This document shows positions 8,177 through 15,863 of a stretch of 64,000 nucleotides of DNA, piece after piece. Below the pieces are notes generated by a model, which made no database searches, was not told where the DNA came from, and worked only from the letters and a program-made list of their open reading frames with translations. Positions within the stretch are counted from its first letter, which is position 1. The number at the start of each line of letters is the position of its first letter. This DNA is from Thermohalobaculum sp963700775. GTDB lineage: Bacteria; Pseudomonadota; Alphaproteobacteria; Rhodobacterales; Rhodobacteraceae. Both the position numbers and the translations under genes were made by a program. The stretch lies in contig CAVOYU010000015.1 of assembly GCA_963700775.1 (NCBI GenBank), positions 1 through 64,000 on the forward strand. Reading direction: 5' to 3'.

Positions 8177-8530
8177 ATGGCGATCAAGCGGATCGACGTG
8201 GGCGCGCGGATGAGCCAGTGCGTGGTGCACGGCAACACGGTCTACACGGCGGGCCAGGTGGCGCAGGGCGCGCCCGGGGGCTCGATCACCGCCCAGACGA
8301 AGGACATCCTCGCCAGCATCGACCGGCTTCTGGCCGCGGCCGGGACCGACAAGTCGAAGCTGCTGTCGGCGACCATCTGGCTGACCGACATGGCCGACTT
8401 CGCCGAGATGAACAAGGTCTGGGACGCCTGGGTGTCGCCCGGCAACACGCCCTGCCGCGCCTGCGTCGGCGCACCGCTGGCGGCGCCCGAGTTCAATGTC
8501 GAGATCGGGGTGATCGCGGCGAAGGACTGA
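8177..8530 (+). CDS. RidA-family (YjgF/YER057c/UK114) protein
   Basis: 117 residues, a typical trimeric RidA-fold protein. Family segments visible: VYTAGQVAQG, TKDILASIDRLLAAAGTDKSKLLSATIWLTDM, and CRACVGAPLAAPEFNVEIGVIA, where RidA usually has R-x-C/A-V-x-V. The Arg that binds the carboxylate of imines is plausibly the one before ACVG. It would hydrolyse reactive imines released by amino-acid oxidation. This fits the D-amino acid dehydrogenase gene 91 bases downstream. A GGGGAGAGAG ribosome binding site precedes the ATG. Confidence 0.92.
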   Translation: MAIKRIDVGARMSQCVVHGNTVYTAGQVAQGAPGGSITAQTKDILASIDRLLAAAGTDKSKLLSATIWLTDMADFAEMNKVWDAWVSPGNTPCRACVGAPLAAPEFNVEIGVIAAKD

Positions 8531-8548
8531 GGCGGGGCGGGCGCGGCG

Positions 8549-8590
8549 GCGCCCCCTCCCCGGCCTCCACCCGGTGGGGAGAGGGGGCGC
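8549..8590. terminator. GC-rich hairpin between ridA and dadA-like genes
   Basis: GCGCCCCCTCCCC pairs with a GGGGAGAGGGGGCGC arm, leaving a loop of roughly 14 bases. No T-run follows, so it is more likely an attenuating or stabilising hairpin (or a dispersed repeat) than a full terminator. Confidence 0.5.
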
Positions 8591-8621
8591 GGAACGGCGG
8601 GAGCGGTGCAGGGAGTAAGGA

Positions 8622-9875
8622 ATGCGGATCGTCGTTCTCGGCGCCGGGGTTGCCGGCGTCACCACCGCCTGGCAGCTGCTGAAGGACGGGCACGAGGTCA
8701 CCGTGATCGACCGGGCCGGCGGGCCGGCCGAGTTCACCAGCTTCGCCAATGCCGGGCTGGTGGCGCCCGCGCACTCCTACGCCTGGTCATCGCCCGCCGC
8801 GCCGCGGATGATGCTGCGCTCGCTCTGGCGCGGCGATCAGGCGATCCGGTTCAAGCCGCGCCTCTCGGTCCGGCAGTGGGACTGGGTGCTGCGCTTCCTC
8901 GGCCAGTGCAACGCCGCCGCCGCGAAGCGCAATACCGAGCGGAAGGCGCCGTTCTGCGCCTATTCGCAGAAGATGCTGAACGAGGTCGTGCGCGAGACCG
9001 GCGTCAGATACGACGGCCTGACCGGGGGCATCATCTATTTCTACCGCTCGCCCGAGGCGTTCCGGGCCGCCTCGGTCAAGTGCCAGATCCTGCGCGACCA
9101 GGGCATCGCCATCGAGGTGCTGGACCGCGACGCCACGGTGGCGAAGGACCCCGGCCTGAGGGGTGCAGCCGGTCAGATCGCCGGCTCGCTCTTCGCGGTC
9201 ACCGACGAGAGCGGCGACGCCAACCTCTTCACCATCGAGCTGGCGAAGAAATGCGCCGAGAAGGGCGCCGAGTTCCGCTACGGGACCGAGATCACCGACC
9301 TGCGCACCCGCGGCGGGGAGGTCACCGCCATCGTCACCGACAAGGGCGACGTCACCGCGGACGCCTATGTGGTCAGCCTCGGGGTCTACAGCCCGCAGCT
9401 GGTCGAGCGCCTGGGCATCCGGCTGCCGATCTACCCGGTCAAGGGCTATTCGGCGACGCTCAGGATCACCGACCCCGAGCAGGCGCCGCGGATCGGCGGG
9501 GTCGACGAGGAGAACCTGCTGGCCTACTGCCCGATGGGCGGGCGGCTCAGGCTCACCGCCACCGCCGAGATCAGCGGCTATTCCACCTCGTTCCGCCGCT
9601 CGGACTTCCGCGAGATGTTCGCCAAAGCGCGCGCGCTGTTCGGCGGCGCGGCGGACTGGGAGAACCCGAAGCTCTGGGCCGGGCTGCGGCCGATGACGCC
9701 CACCGGAATGCCCGTGATCGACCGCACGGCCTATGCTAATCTCTGGCTCAACACCGGGCACGGGCACATGGGCTGGACCATGTCGAACGGGGCCGCGCGC
9801 ATCCTCGCCGACCTCGTCGCCCAGAAGCAGCCGGCCATAGGCCGCGAGGGCCTGACCCTGGAGGGAGTGTCATGA
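8622..9875 (+). CDS. dadA: D-amino acid dehydrogenase (DadA-like)
   Basis: 417 residues. The N-terminal dinucleotide-binding motif MRIVVLGAGVAGVTTAWQL binds FAD. DADH segments follow: FTSFANAGLVAP near residue 45, YPVKGYSATL, and the C-terminal LWAGLRPMTPTGMPVIDRT with NTGHGHMGWTMSNGAA. The enzyme oxidises D-amino acids to 2-oxo acids and ammonia, passing electrons to the quinone pool at the inner membrane. The RidA gene ahead would clear the imine and a racemase-like gene overlaps its stop, so the three form a D-amino-acid processing unit. The preferred substrate is not readable from sequence. Confidence 0.92.
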   Translation: MRIVVLGAGVAGVTTAWQLLKDGHEVTVIDRAGGPAEFTSFANAGLVAPAHSYAWSSPAAPRMMLRSLWRGDQAIRFKPRLSVRQWDWVLRFLGQCNAAAAKRNTERKAPFCAYSQKMLNEVVRETGVRYDGLTGGIIYFYRSPEAFRAASVKCQILRDQGIAIEVLDRDATVAKDPGLRGAAGQIAGSLFAVTDESGDANLFTIELAKKCAEKGAEFRYGTEITDLRTRGGEVTAIVTDKGDVTADAYVVSLGVYSPQLVERLGIRLPIYPVKGYSATLRITDPEQAPRIGGVDEENLLAYCPMGGRLRLTATAEISGYSTSFRRSDFREMFAKARALFGGAADWENPKLWAGLRPMTPTGMPVIDRTAYANLWLNTGHGHMGWTMSNGAARILADLVAQKQPAIGREGLTLEGVS

Positions 9876-10657
9876 GGGACGAAGCCGCAGCAGGCGCCGC
9901 CTGCGAGATGATCGAGCACCTGCCCTTCACCACCGACGCCGGCATCGGCGCCCGGGCGCGGATCGGGCTTGTCGTGCTGGCCTCGGACTACACCATGGAG
10001 CACGAGTTCCGCCGGGTCTTCACCCTGCCCGGCGTCGACTACTACGAGGCGCGGATCTTCAACTCGCCGCAGATCACGCCCGAGACCCTGGCGGCGATGG
10101 GGCCGCTGCTGACCGACACGGTGAACCTGATCCTGCCGGGATCGAAGCTGGACGTCGTCGCCTTCGGCTGCACCTCGGCCTCGATGGTGCTGGGCGAGAC
10201 GACCGTGGCCGAGCGAATCCACGCCGCCCGTCCCGAGGCCAAGGCCACCAACCCGATCAGTGCCGCCTTCGCCGCCTTCGACGCCTTCGGGGCGAAGCGG
10301 ATCGCGGTCCTGACGCCCTACCGGCGCGACGTCAACCTGATCGTGCGCGACTACATCGCCGGGCGCGGCTATGAGGTGCCGGTGTTCGGATCGTTCAACG
10401 AGCAGGACGACGGGGTGGTCTCGCGGATCGACGCGGACAGCATCCGGAACGCGGTGCGGACCATCGTCAGGGACCGCGAGGTGGACGCGGTGTTCGTCTC
10501 CTGCACCTCGGTGCGGCTGGTGGACGCGGTGACCGCGATCGAGGCCGAGTGCGGCCTGCCGGTGACCTCGTCCAATCACGCGCTGGCCTGGCACTGCCTG
10601 CGGCTGGCCGGGGTGACCGAGAAGCGGCCGGAGCTGGGGCGGCTGTTCACGCTTTAG
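9872..10657 (+). CDS. Asp/Glu racemase / maleate isomerase family protein
   Basis: 261 residues with the two-cysteine architecture of this superfamily: FGCTSASMVLG and, about 120 residues later, VSCTSVRLVDA. These paired CTS motifs are the catalytic cysteines of maleate cis-trans isomerases, arylmalonate decarboxylases and EutA-type proteins. It overlaps the dadA-like gene by four bases, so the activity may be racemisation of an L-amino acid to the D form for DadA, though isomerase chemistry is equally possible. The cytoplasmic protein has the family's usual length. Confidence 0.85.
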   Translation: MRDEAAAGAACEMIEHLPFTTDAGIGARARIGLVVLASDYTMEHEFRRVFTLPGVDYYEARIFNSPQITPETLAAMGPLLTDTVNLILPGSKLDVVAFGCTSASMVLGETTVAERIHAARPEAKATNPISAAFAAFDAFGAKRIAVLTPYRRDVNLIVRDYIAGRGYEVPVFGSFNEQDDGVVSRIDADSIRNAVRTIVRDREVDAVFVSCTSVRLVDAVTAIEAECGLPVTSSNHALAWHCLRLAGVTEKRPELGRLFTL

Positions 10658-10665
10658 GCGCCGCT

Positions 10666-11610
10666 TCAGTTTCCAGAGGGCGCCTGGCCCCCGGCAGCCG
10701 CTTCGCCCAGCGCCTCGTTCAACGCCGCGCCGAAGGCGGCGGCGGGCTCGGCCACGCCGACCGGATCGCCGGCCGGATCACCACCGGCGCCGACAAAGCC
10801 GCTCAGCACCGCGACGATCCGCGGCGGACCGTTGCCGGTCAGCAGCAGCGGCGCCCCGGAATCGCCCGCCATCGCGGTGCAGCGGTTGAGCAGCGGCGCG
10901 CCGCCGCCGGCGAAGCGGAGCGGACCGCAGTCCGGATCGACCGTGAGCACATGGGGCCGGAGCCCGGAATAGCCGGCGAGCGCTACTCGCCCGCCCGCCG
11001 CAAGCGCCCGGTCGAGCCCCGCCTGATCCAGTGCCGCGACGCCGAGCCAGCCCGCCAGCTCGCCGAGCGGCTCGGACAGCTCCAGCAACGCCCAGTCGGT
11101 GCCGGGACCGGTGCGGAAGTCCCGGCCGGAAGGGTCCTGGACAGCCGGCAGCAGATAGCGCCGGACCGGCGAGACCGCCACCTGCGCGCCGCGCTGGTAG
11201 CCGGCGACGAAGCGGAGGCTCGATGCCGGGATCCAGTCCTTGCGGGCGAAGCTGTAGAGGCAGTGCGCCGCGGTCAGCACCAGCCGTGGCCCGACCAGAG
11301 CGCCGGTGCAGTGCTGGCGGCGGTGCAGGCTGGCGAAGTTGACCCGGCCGAGGGCGCTCCAGGGATAGGTCGAGGCGTCCGCGACCTCGCGCGCCCTGAC
11401 GCCCTCGCAGCCGCGGGAAAGCTCGGTCCCGGAGCCGCAGAGCGCGCTCCAGGCCGGGAGGAAGTCCCGGCCGGTCAGGGCGCCGGTATCGGGGATGGCG
11501 GGGCCGCCCGCCAGGGCGGTGCGCGCGAGGCAGGCGAGAAACACCGCCGCCGCTGCGGGCAGCCGGGCCGGGCGGATCTGGGTGATGGGGGTGCGCGCCA
11601 TGCGCCGCAT
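10666..11610 (-). CDS. Secreted trypsin-like serine protease
   Basis: 314 residues with a signal peptide (basic MRRMARTPITQIRPAR, then a hydrophobic stretch ending ALA). The S1 catalytic triad is all present: TAAHC (His), GTDWALLEL (Asp) and AGDSGAPLLL (Ser). Cysteines around HCTGALVGPRLVLTAAHC fit the usual disulfide, so it is probably a functional periplasmic or secreted endopeptidase. An alternative ATG at 11601 would shorten it by three residues. It converges on the racemase gene with only an 8-base gap. Target unknown. Confidence 0.9.
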   Translation of the reverse strand: MRRMARTPITQIRPARLPAAAAVFLACLARTALAGGPAIPDTGALTGRDFLPAWSALCGSGTELSRGCEGVRAREVADASTYPWSALGRVNFASLHRRQHCTGALVGPRLVLTAAHCLYSFARKDWIPASSLRFVAGYQRGAQVAVSPVRRYLLPAVQDPSGRDFRTGPGTDWALLELSEPLGELAGWLGVAALDQAGLDRALAAGGRVALAGYSGLRPHVLTVDPDCGPLRFAGGGAPLLNRCTAMAGDSGAPLLLTGNGPPRIVAVLSGFVGAGGDPAGDPVGVAEPAAAFGAALNEALGEAAAGGQAPSGN

Positions 11611-11641
11611 GCAACCAGATTCCGGCCACCGGCGCCACCTC

Positions 11642-11755
11642 GGGCCGCTCCCGGAAGATGTGGACAACGCGGTCGCCTATCTGGCTGGCCCGGAGGCGAA
11701 CCATGTGACCGGCATCAATCTGCCAGTCGCCGGAGGCGTGCCGTTCGGCATCTGA
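11642..11755 (+). pseudogene. Remnant of a short-chain dehydrogenase/reductase (C-terminal end only)
   Basis: About 36 codons read PEDVDNAVAYLAGPEANHVTG and continue to a GGVPFGI end and a stop. This is the C terminus of a classical SDR, where the VTG-x-x-x-x-V-x-GG motif closes the Rossmann domain. Nothing upstream on this strand encodes the rest; the sequence runs into the start of the divergent protease gene. It looks like the tail of a gene lost by deletion or rearrangement at this junction. Confidence 0.7.
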
Positions 11756-11892
11756 GCGCTCGCGGAACCGGTCAGTTCGGGCGCGGCGGCGGCAATGCGA
11801 GTCCGGGACCCTCCCGGAATCCACGCCGCATGGATGCAGCGCGGCCCCACTTCTGATAGCCTGACGGCGGAACTGCGATGGAGGAATCGCGG

Positions 11893-12372
11893 ATGCCCGA
11901 GGAAGAAATCACCCGCGAGGGCGGCTGCAGTTGCGGCGCCGTGCGCTACCGCATGAGCGGGGCGCCGCTGTTCGTCCACTGCTGTCACTGCCGCTGGTGC
12001 CAGCGCGAGAGCGGGGCGTCGTTCGCCCTCAACGCGATGATCGAGGCCGACCGGGTGCTGCTGGTGCGGGGCGCGCCGGAGATGGTGCTGACCCCGACCG
12101 AGAGCGGGGCGGGCCAGAAGATCTGGCGCTGCCCCGGCTGCCGGGTGGCGGTGTGGAGCACCTATTCCGGCGCCGGCGACAGGGTGCGCTTCGTCCGCGT
12201 CGGGACGCTCGACAATCCGGACACGCTGCCGCCCGACATCCACATCTACACGGTCTCGAAGCAGCCCTGGGTGGTGATCCCGGAGGGCGCGCGGACGGCG
12301 CCGGAGTATTACGACCGCAAGAAGGCCTGGCCCCCCGGCAGCCTGGCGCGCTGGAAGGTCCTGAAGGGATGA
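11893..12372 (+). CDS. GFA-family zinc protein (second copy)
   Basis: 159 residues of the Gfa/CENP-V fold with the zinc cysteines GGCSCGAVRY, CCHCRWCQRESG and RCPGCRVAVWS. An in-frame ATG exists 15 bases earlier, but GGAGGA (11881-11886) lies 6 bases before this ATG, so this one is preferred. It is the first gene of an operon with an Lgt-like membrane protein, a Tes-like radical SAM enzyme and two small membrane proteins. Its reaction is unknown; thiol or glutathione adduct chemistry is the family-level guess. It differs from the other GFA protein near 1.4 kb in length and C terminus. Confidence 0.85.
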   Translation: MPEEEITREGGCSCGAVRYRMSGAPLFVHCCHCRWCQRESGASFALNAMIEADRVLLVRGAPEMVLTPTESGAGQKIWRCPGCRVAVWSTYSGAGDRVRFVRVGTLDNPDTLPPDIHIYTVSKQPWVVIPEGARTAPEYYDRKKAWPPGSLARWKVLKG

Positions 12373-12394
12373 GGTCGGGCCGGACTTCGCGCCC

Positions 12395-13093
12395 ATGACC
12401 GTTCACCTGGTCTTCGACCTGCTGGCGGCGGCGCTCGGCATGCTTGCGACCCTCGCGGTCTACCGCTGGCGGCTCGGCGGCACGGCGGACGCGGCGCTGG
12501 AGCGGGCCGGGGCGGGCTATGCGCTGGCGCTGGTTGCCGGCGCGGCGCTCGGCGGCTACGCGGCGGGGACGCTGAACCTGATGCTCTCGGGCGTCCCCGG
12601 CTTCGGGCGCAGCGTGCTGGGCGCGCTCGCCGGAGCGATCCTCGCGGTCGAGCTCTACAAGCGCGCCCGCGGCATCCGCGGCAGCACCGGGGTCGTGTTC
12701 GTGGCCGGGTTCGCGACCTCGATCGCCGTCGGCCGGATCGGCTGTTATCTCTCCGGGCTCGGAGACAACACCCACGGCCTGCCCACCACACTGCCCTGGG
12801 GCCAAGATTTCGGCGACGGCGTCGCGCGCCACCCGGTGCAGCTCTACAAGTCGGCGGCGATGGCGCTGTTCCTGGCGCTGGCGCTGACGGGCTTCGCCCG
12901 GCGCGCGCCGGCCTTCATGGCGAACGGCTTCTACCTCTGCGTCGGCTTCTACGCCGCCCAGCGATTCCTGTGGGAATTCCTGAAACCCTATGCGACCATC
13001 GCCGGGCCGTTGAACCTGTTTCACCTGATCGCCCTTTGCCTGATGGGATATGCGGCCGTCATGATCGCGCGGAGCCGGCATGCTGCAGCGTAA
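12395..13093 (+). CDS. Prolipoprotein diacylglyceryl transferase (Lgt)-like membrane protein
   Basis: 232 residues with six or seven hydrophobic segments. The Lgt core is visible: GRIGCYLSGLGDNTHGLPT corresponds to the GRxGNFxNGxxxGxPT signature, and RHPVQLYKS to RHPSQLYE. True Lgt carries a His in HGGL; the matching segment here (SVLGALAGAILAVELYKR) has none, the signature Asn is Cys, and the protein is shorter than Lgt. It is therefore a divergent paralogue, probably using phosphatidylglycerol or a related lipid but not necessarily modifying lipoproteins. It overlaps the radical SAM gene by 14 bases, which ties their functions together. Confidence 0.8.
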   Translation: MTVHLVFDLLAAALGMLATLAVYRWRLGGTADAALERAGAGYALALVAGAALGGYAAGTLNLMLSGVPGFGRSVLGALAGAILAVELYKRARGIRGSTGVVFVAGFATSIAVGRIGCYLSGLGDNTHGLPTTLPWGQDFGDGVARHPVQLYKSAAMALFLALALTGFARRAPAFMANGFYLCVGFYAAQRFLWEFLKPYATIAGPLNLFHLIALCLMGYAAVMIARSRHAAA

Positions 13094-14492
13094 GGCCGCG
13101 CCCTATCTGTTCCACGGGCAGACCGTCTCGCTCTGCGACGCCTGCCTCGCCCCGGTGCCGGCGAAGATCATCATCGAGGGCGACGAGGTCTACTACCTGA
13201 AGCGCTGCCGGACCCACGGGGTGCGCAAGGCCCTGATCTCGACCGATGCGGCCTACTGGCGTCGCTGCCTCGACTGGGTGAAGCCCGGCGACCGACCGCA
13301 TGACTTCCAGACCCGGATCGAGCTCGGCTGCCCCTATGACTGCGGGCTCTGCCCGGACCACGAGCAGCATTCCTGCCTGGCGCTGCTGGAGGTCAACGAG
13401 CACTGCAACCTGACCTGCCCGGTCTGCTTCGCCGGATCGTCTCCGGCGCATCAGGGCACGCGCAGCCTGGCCGAGATCGAGGCGATGATGGACGCGCTGG
13501 TCGCCAGCGAGGGCGAGGCGGATCTGCTGCAGATCTCCGGCGGCGAGCCGACCCTGCATCCGCAGATCCTCGAGATCCTGGCGCTGGCGAAATCGAAGCC
13601 GATCCGCCATCTGATGCTGAACACCAACGGGGTGCGGATCGCCCGGGACCGCGACTTCGTGGCCCGGCTTGCCGGGCTGGCGCCGGGGTTCGAGGTCTAT
13701 CTCCAGTTCGACTCGCTGCGGCCCGCGGCCCTGAAGGCGCTGCGGGGCGCCGACCTGACCCGCATCCGGCGGCAGGCGCTGGAGAACCTGGAAGCGGCGG
13801 GAATCTCGACCACCCTGGTCGCGGTCATCAAGAAGGGCGTCAACGACGACGAGGTGGACGCCATCGTCGAGCACGCGCTGGAGTGGAGCTGCGTGCGCGG
13901 CGTCACCTTCCAGCCGGTGCAGGACGCCGGGCGCAACGAAGGCTTCGACCCGGGCCGCGACCGGGTGGTCCTCAGCGACATCCGCCGCGCGGTGATCCGG
14001 GGCGCAAATCCCTTCGGCGAGGCCGACATCATCCCGCTGCCCTGCAACCCCGAGTCGATCGCCATCGGCTACGGGCTGCGGCGCGGGCGCGCGGTGACGC
14101 CGGTCACCGGCCTGCTGCCGCGCGAGATCATGGTCGACGCGCTGCCGAACGCGATCAGCTTCGAGAAGTACCCGGCGCTGAAGCAGCGGATGTTCGAGTT
14201 CTTCTCGCTCTCCAGCGTGCCCGCCAACACCCCGGAGCGGCTCGAGGCGCTGCTCTGCTGCCTGCCGGAAGTGCCGGCCCCGGCCGGCATCGGCTATGGC
14301 GACATCTTCCGCATCGCCATCGTCGAGTTCCTGGACGCGCATAATTTCTGCCTGAGCCGGGTCAAGCGTTCCTGCGTCCACTTCCTGACGCCCGAGGGCA
14401 AGATCATCCCCTTCGACACCTACAACCTGTTCTACCGCGACGAGGCGGCGCGGGCACGGCGGGCGGCGTCGCTGGCGGCGGCGGGGAGGTAA
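13080..14492 (+). CDS. Radical SAM protein resembling tetraether lipid synthase (Tes/GDGT-MAS)
   Basis: 470 residues. Cys109, Cys113 and Cys116 (HCNLTCPVC) form the CX3CX2C radical SAM cluster, with GGEPT downstream. Two further metal sites are suggested: CDAC (19, 22) with Cys43/His46, like the rubredoxin-type iron of Tes, and GCPYDCGLCP plus Cys99 (84, 88, 91, 99), like an auxiliary cluster. The C-terminal SRVKRSCVHFLTPEGKIIPFDTYN matches the Tes hallmark segment. Tes couples lipid chains through unactivated carbons. The partner Lgt-like gene overlapping upstream and the membrane proteins downstream favour a lipid substrate. Which lipid, and whether it is cross-linked, is inference. Confidence 0.82.
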   Translation: MLQRKAAPYLFHGQTVSLCDACLAPVPAKIIIEGDEVYYLKRCRTHGVRKALISTDAAYWRRCLDWVKPGDRPHDFQTRIELGCPYDCGLCPDHEQHSCLALLEVNEHCNLTCPVCFAGSSPAHQGTRSLAEIEAMMDALVASEGEADLLQISGGEPTLHPQILEILALAKSKPIRHLMLNTNGVRIARDRDFVARLAGLAPGFEVYLQFDSLRPAALKALRGADLTRIRRQALENLEAAGISTTLVAVIKKGVNDDEVDAIVEHALEWSCVRGVTFQPVQDAGRNEGFDPGRDRVVLSDIRRAVIRGANPFGEADIIPLPCNPESIAIGYGLRRGRAVTPVTGLLPREIMVDALPNAISFEKYPALKQRMFEFFSLSSVPANTPERLEALLCCLPEVPAPAGIGYGDIFRIAIVEFLDAHNFCLSRVKRSCVHFLTPEGKIIPFDTYNLFYRDEAARARRAASLAAAGR

Positions 14493-14497
14493 CGCCG

Positions 14498-14722
14498 ATG
14501 CGGGTGCTGCGGATCATCTGCGGAGTCGTCGCCGCGCTTGTTGCGGTCTTTGCTGGCGGCTGCTCGCTGATCTTCGGGGTCGGCTTCCTCAGCGATGGTG
14601 ACGAGTACGGGCTGATCATGATCCCGGCCCTGGGTCTCGCCGGGGCGGCCGCCCTGGGCTTCGTCGCCTGGCTGCTGCTGCGCGCGCGACCAGGAGGGGA
14701 ACCGGAAGGGGGGCCGGGCTGA
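14498..14722 (+). CDS. Small two-helix membrane protein, first of a tandem pair
   Basis: 74 residues with two hydrophobic helices (RIICGVVAALVAVFAGGCSLIF and IMIPALGLAGAAALGFVAWLLL) and a Gly/Pro/Glu-rich tail. The first helix contains AGGCS, faintly lipobox-like. It starts 5 bases after the radical SAM stop and its own TGA is followed directly by the ATG of the next gene. The first about 65 residues align well with the start of that next protein, so the two arose by tandem duplication. I do not recognise the family. Confidence 0.7.
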   Translation: MRVLRIICGVVAALVAVFAGGCSLIFGVGFLSDGDEYGLIMIPALGLAGAAALGFVAWLLLRARPGGEPEGGPG

Positions 14723-15202
14723 ATGCATGCGCTGCGGATCATCGTCGGGGTGGCCTTCGCGCTCGCGGCACTGTTCGTCGGCGGCTGCTCGCTGCTGTTC
14801 GGCGGCATATTCCTGATCGAAGGCGACAGCGGCGGCTATGACTTCTGGGTCATCCCCGTGGCCGGGATCGCCGTCGCGCCATTCCTGGGCTGGGGCGCGT
14901 GGGCGCTGCTGAAGGGACAGGTCGGCGGCCGGGGCGGGGACGGCCGGCCAGGCCCCGCCCGCCTCGCCGGGGCGGCGCTCTGCGCCCTCGCGGCGCTGTA
15001 TTTTCTCTCGCGCGTCGCCCTCACGGCCCTGGTCTGGCCCGCCGGCATGGCGCTTACCTATCTCTGGTTCGCGGTGATGTACCTGGCGCTCACCGCCCTT
15101 GCCGCGTGGGGCGCCTGGCATCTGTTGTCGACGGCGCCGAGATCCGGGCGCGGCGGGACGGAAGGCGAAGGGAGCGGGGACGGGCCGCCGCCGCCGGATT
15201 AG
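14723..15202 (+). CDS. Membrane protein, second and longer member of the tandem pair
   Basis: 159 residues. Residues 1-65 repeat the upstream small protein: LRII-GV, GGCSL-FG, GD, IP--GIA and AW-LLK occur in the same order. Two more hydrophobic helices follow (LAGAALCALAALYFLSRVAL, WFAVMYLALTALAAWGAW), then a Gly/Pro tail. VGGC at the first helix fits a lipobox slightly better than in the sister protein, which is notable beside an Lgt-like gene, but the hydrophobic stretch continuing after the Cys favours a plain membrane anchor. Function unknown; it probably serves the Lgt-like / radical SAM unit. Confidence 0.72.
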   Translation: MHALRIIVGVAFALAALFVGGCSLLFGGIFLIEGDSGGYDFWVIPVAGIAVAPFLGWGAWALLKGQVGGRGGDGRPGPARLAGAALCALAALYFLSRVALTALVWPAGMALTYLWFAVMYLALTALAAWGAWHLLSTAPRSGRGGTEGEGSGDGPPPPD

Positions 15203-15215
15203 TCCCGCGCCACGG

Positions 15216-15863
15216 CTACTGCCCGATCCGCACCTCCTCGACCGGGTAGCCGAGCCCGCCCTGGTGGCCGAAATTGCCCATGTGGCACTCGTTGCAGGCG
15301 GTCATCACCGGCACCGCCATCGGGCTGCCGTTCGGGGCGACCGCCATGTAGTACCAGTCCATGGTCTCGGGCGACTTGCCGGCCTCGACCTTCTGCATGA
15401 TGAAGAGCGGCCCCTTCTCGACCTTGCCGGCATCGTCGACGGCGAAGGATTCCTTGGCGATCACCGTGCCGGCCGGGATGTCCACGTTCTCGTCCTTGTA
15501 TTCGAGATAGGCCGACGCGCCCGGCTCGGAGACGAAGGTCAGCAGGAACCGCCCGCCGTGGAAGCCCGGATTCGCCGGCAGGGTATTGGCCGGGGTCCAG
15601 CCGCGGTAGTCGGCCACGAACGCGGCCGGGATCCACATCTTGTCGCCGGTCATGTAGCCGGCGTGCAGGTCTTCCTTGATGCAGTCGTAGACCGCCTGGG
15701 CCTCGTCATGGGTCAGGTCACCGCCGGGCTTGCCGGGGTCGCAGCTCTGCGCCCGGGCCGGCGAGCCCATGCCCGGGATATCGGTGCCCAGGATGCCTGC
15801 GCCAAGGATGCCGGCACCCAGGATGCCGGCGGCAAGCGCCACCCTGCCGAGGGAATTGATCAT
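15216..15863 (-). CDS. Cytochrome P460-family c-type heme protein
   Basis: 215 residues with a Sec signal peptide. The heme-binding CNECH sits near the C terminus (VMTACNECHMGNFGHQGGLGYP), as in cytochrome P460 and cytochrome c'-beta proteins. The preceding beta-rich domain (GGRFLLTFVSEPGASAYLEYKDE, YYMAVAPNG) fits the family. It is periplasmic. Known members oxidise hydroxylamine or bind NO; the cross-linking Lys cannot be assigned here. The signal peptide contains an ILGAG repeat encoded by 15-base DNA repeats. ATG at 15863 was chosen because the leader starts there. It converges on the Tes-like operon. Confidence 0.83.
   Translation of the reverse strand: MINSLGRVALAAGILGAGILGAGILGTDIPGMGSPARAQSCDPGKPGGDLTHDEAQAVYDCIKEDLHAGYMTGDKMWIPAAFVADYRGWTPANTLPANPGFHGGRFLLTFVSEPGASAYLEYKDENVDIPAGTVIAKESFAVDDAGKVEKGPLFIMQKVEAGKSPETMDWYYMAVAPNGSPMAVPVMTACNECHMGNFGHQGGLGYPVEEVRIGQ
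15776..15835. repeat. 15-base tandem repeats in the cytochrome P460 signal peptide
   Basis: Units starting at 15791, 15806 and 15821 (GGATGCC-GC-CC) are near identical, with a weaker fourth at 15776. On the coding strand they encode ILGAG-ILGAG-ILGTD within the hydrophobic core, so copy number changes would lengthen or shorten the signal peptide in frame. Confidence 0.75.

Noticed and set aside
12395..13093. Calling the membrane protein the housekeeping lgt
   Set aside because: The HGGL His and signature Asn are missing, the protein is short, and it is tied to a radical SAM gene.
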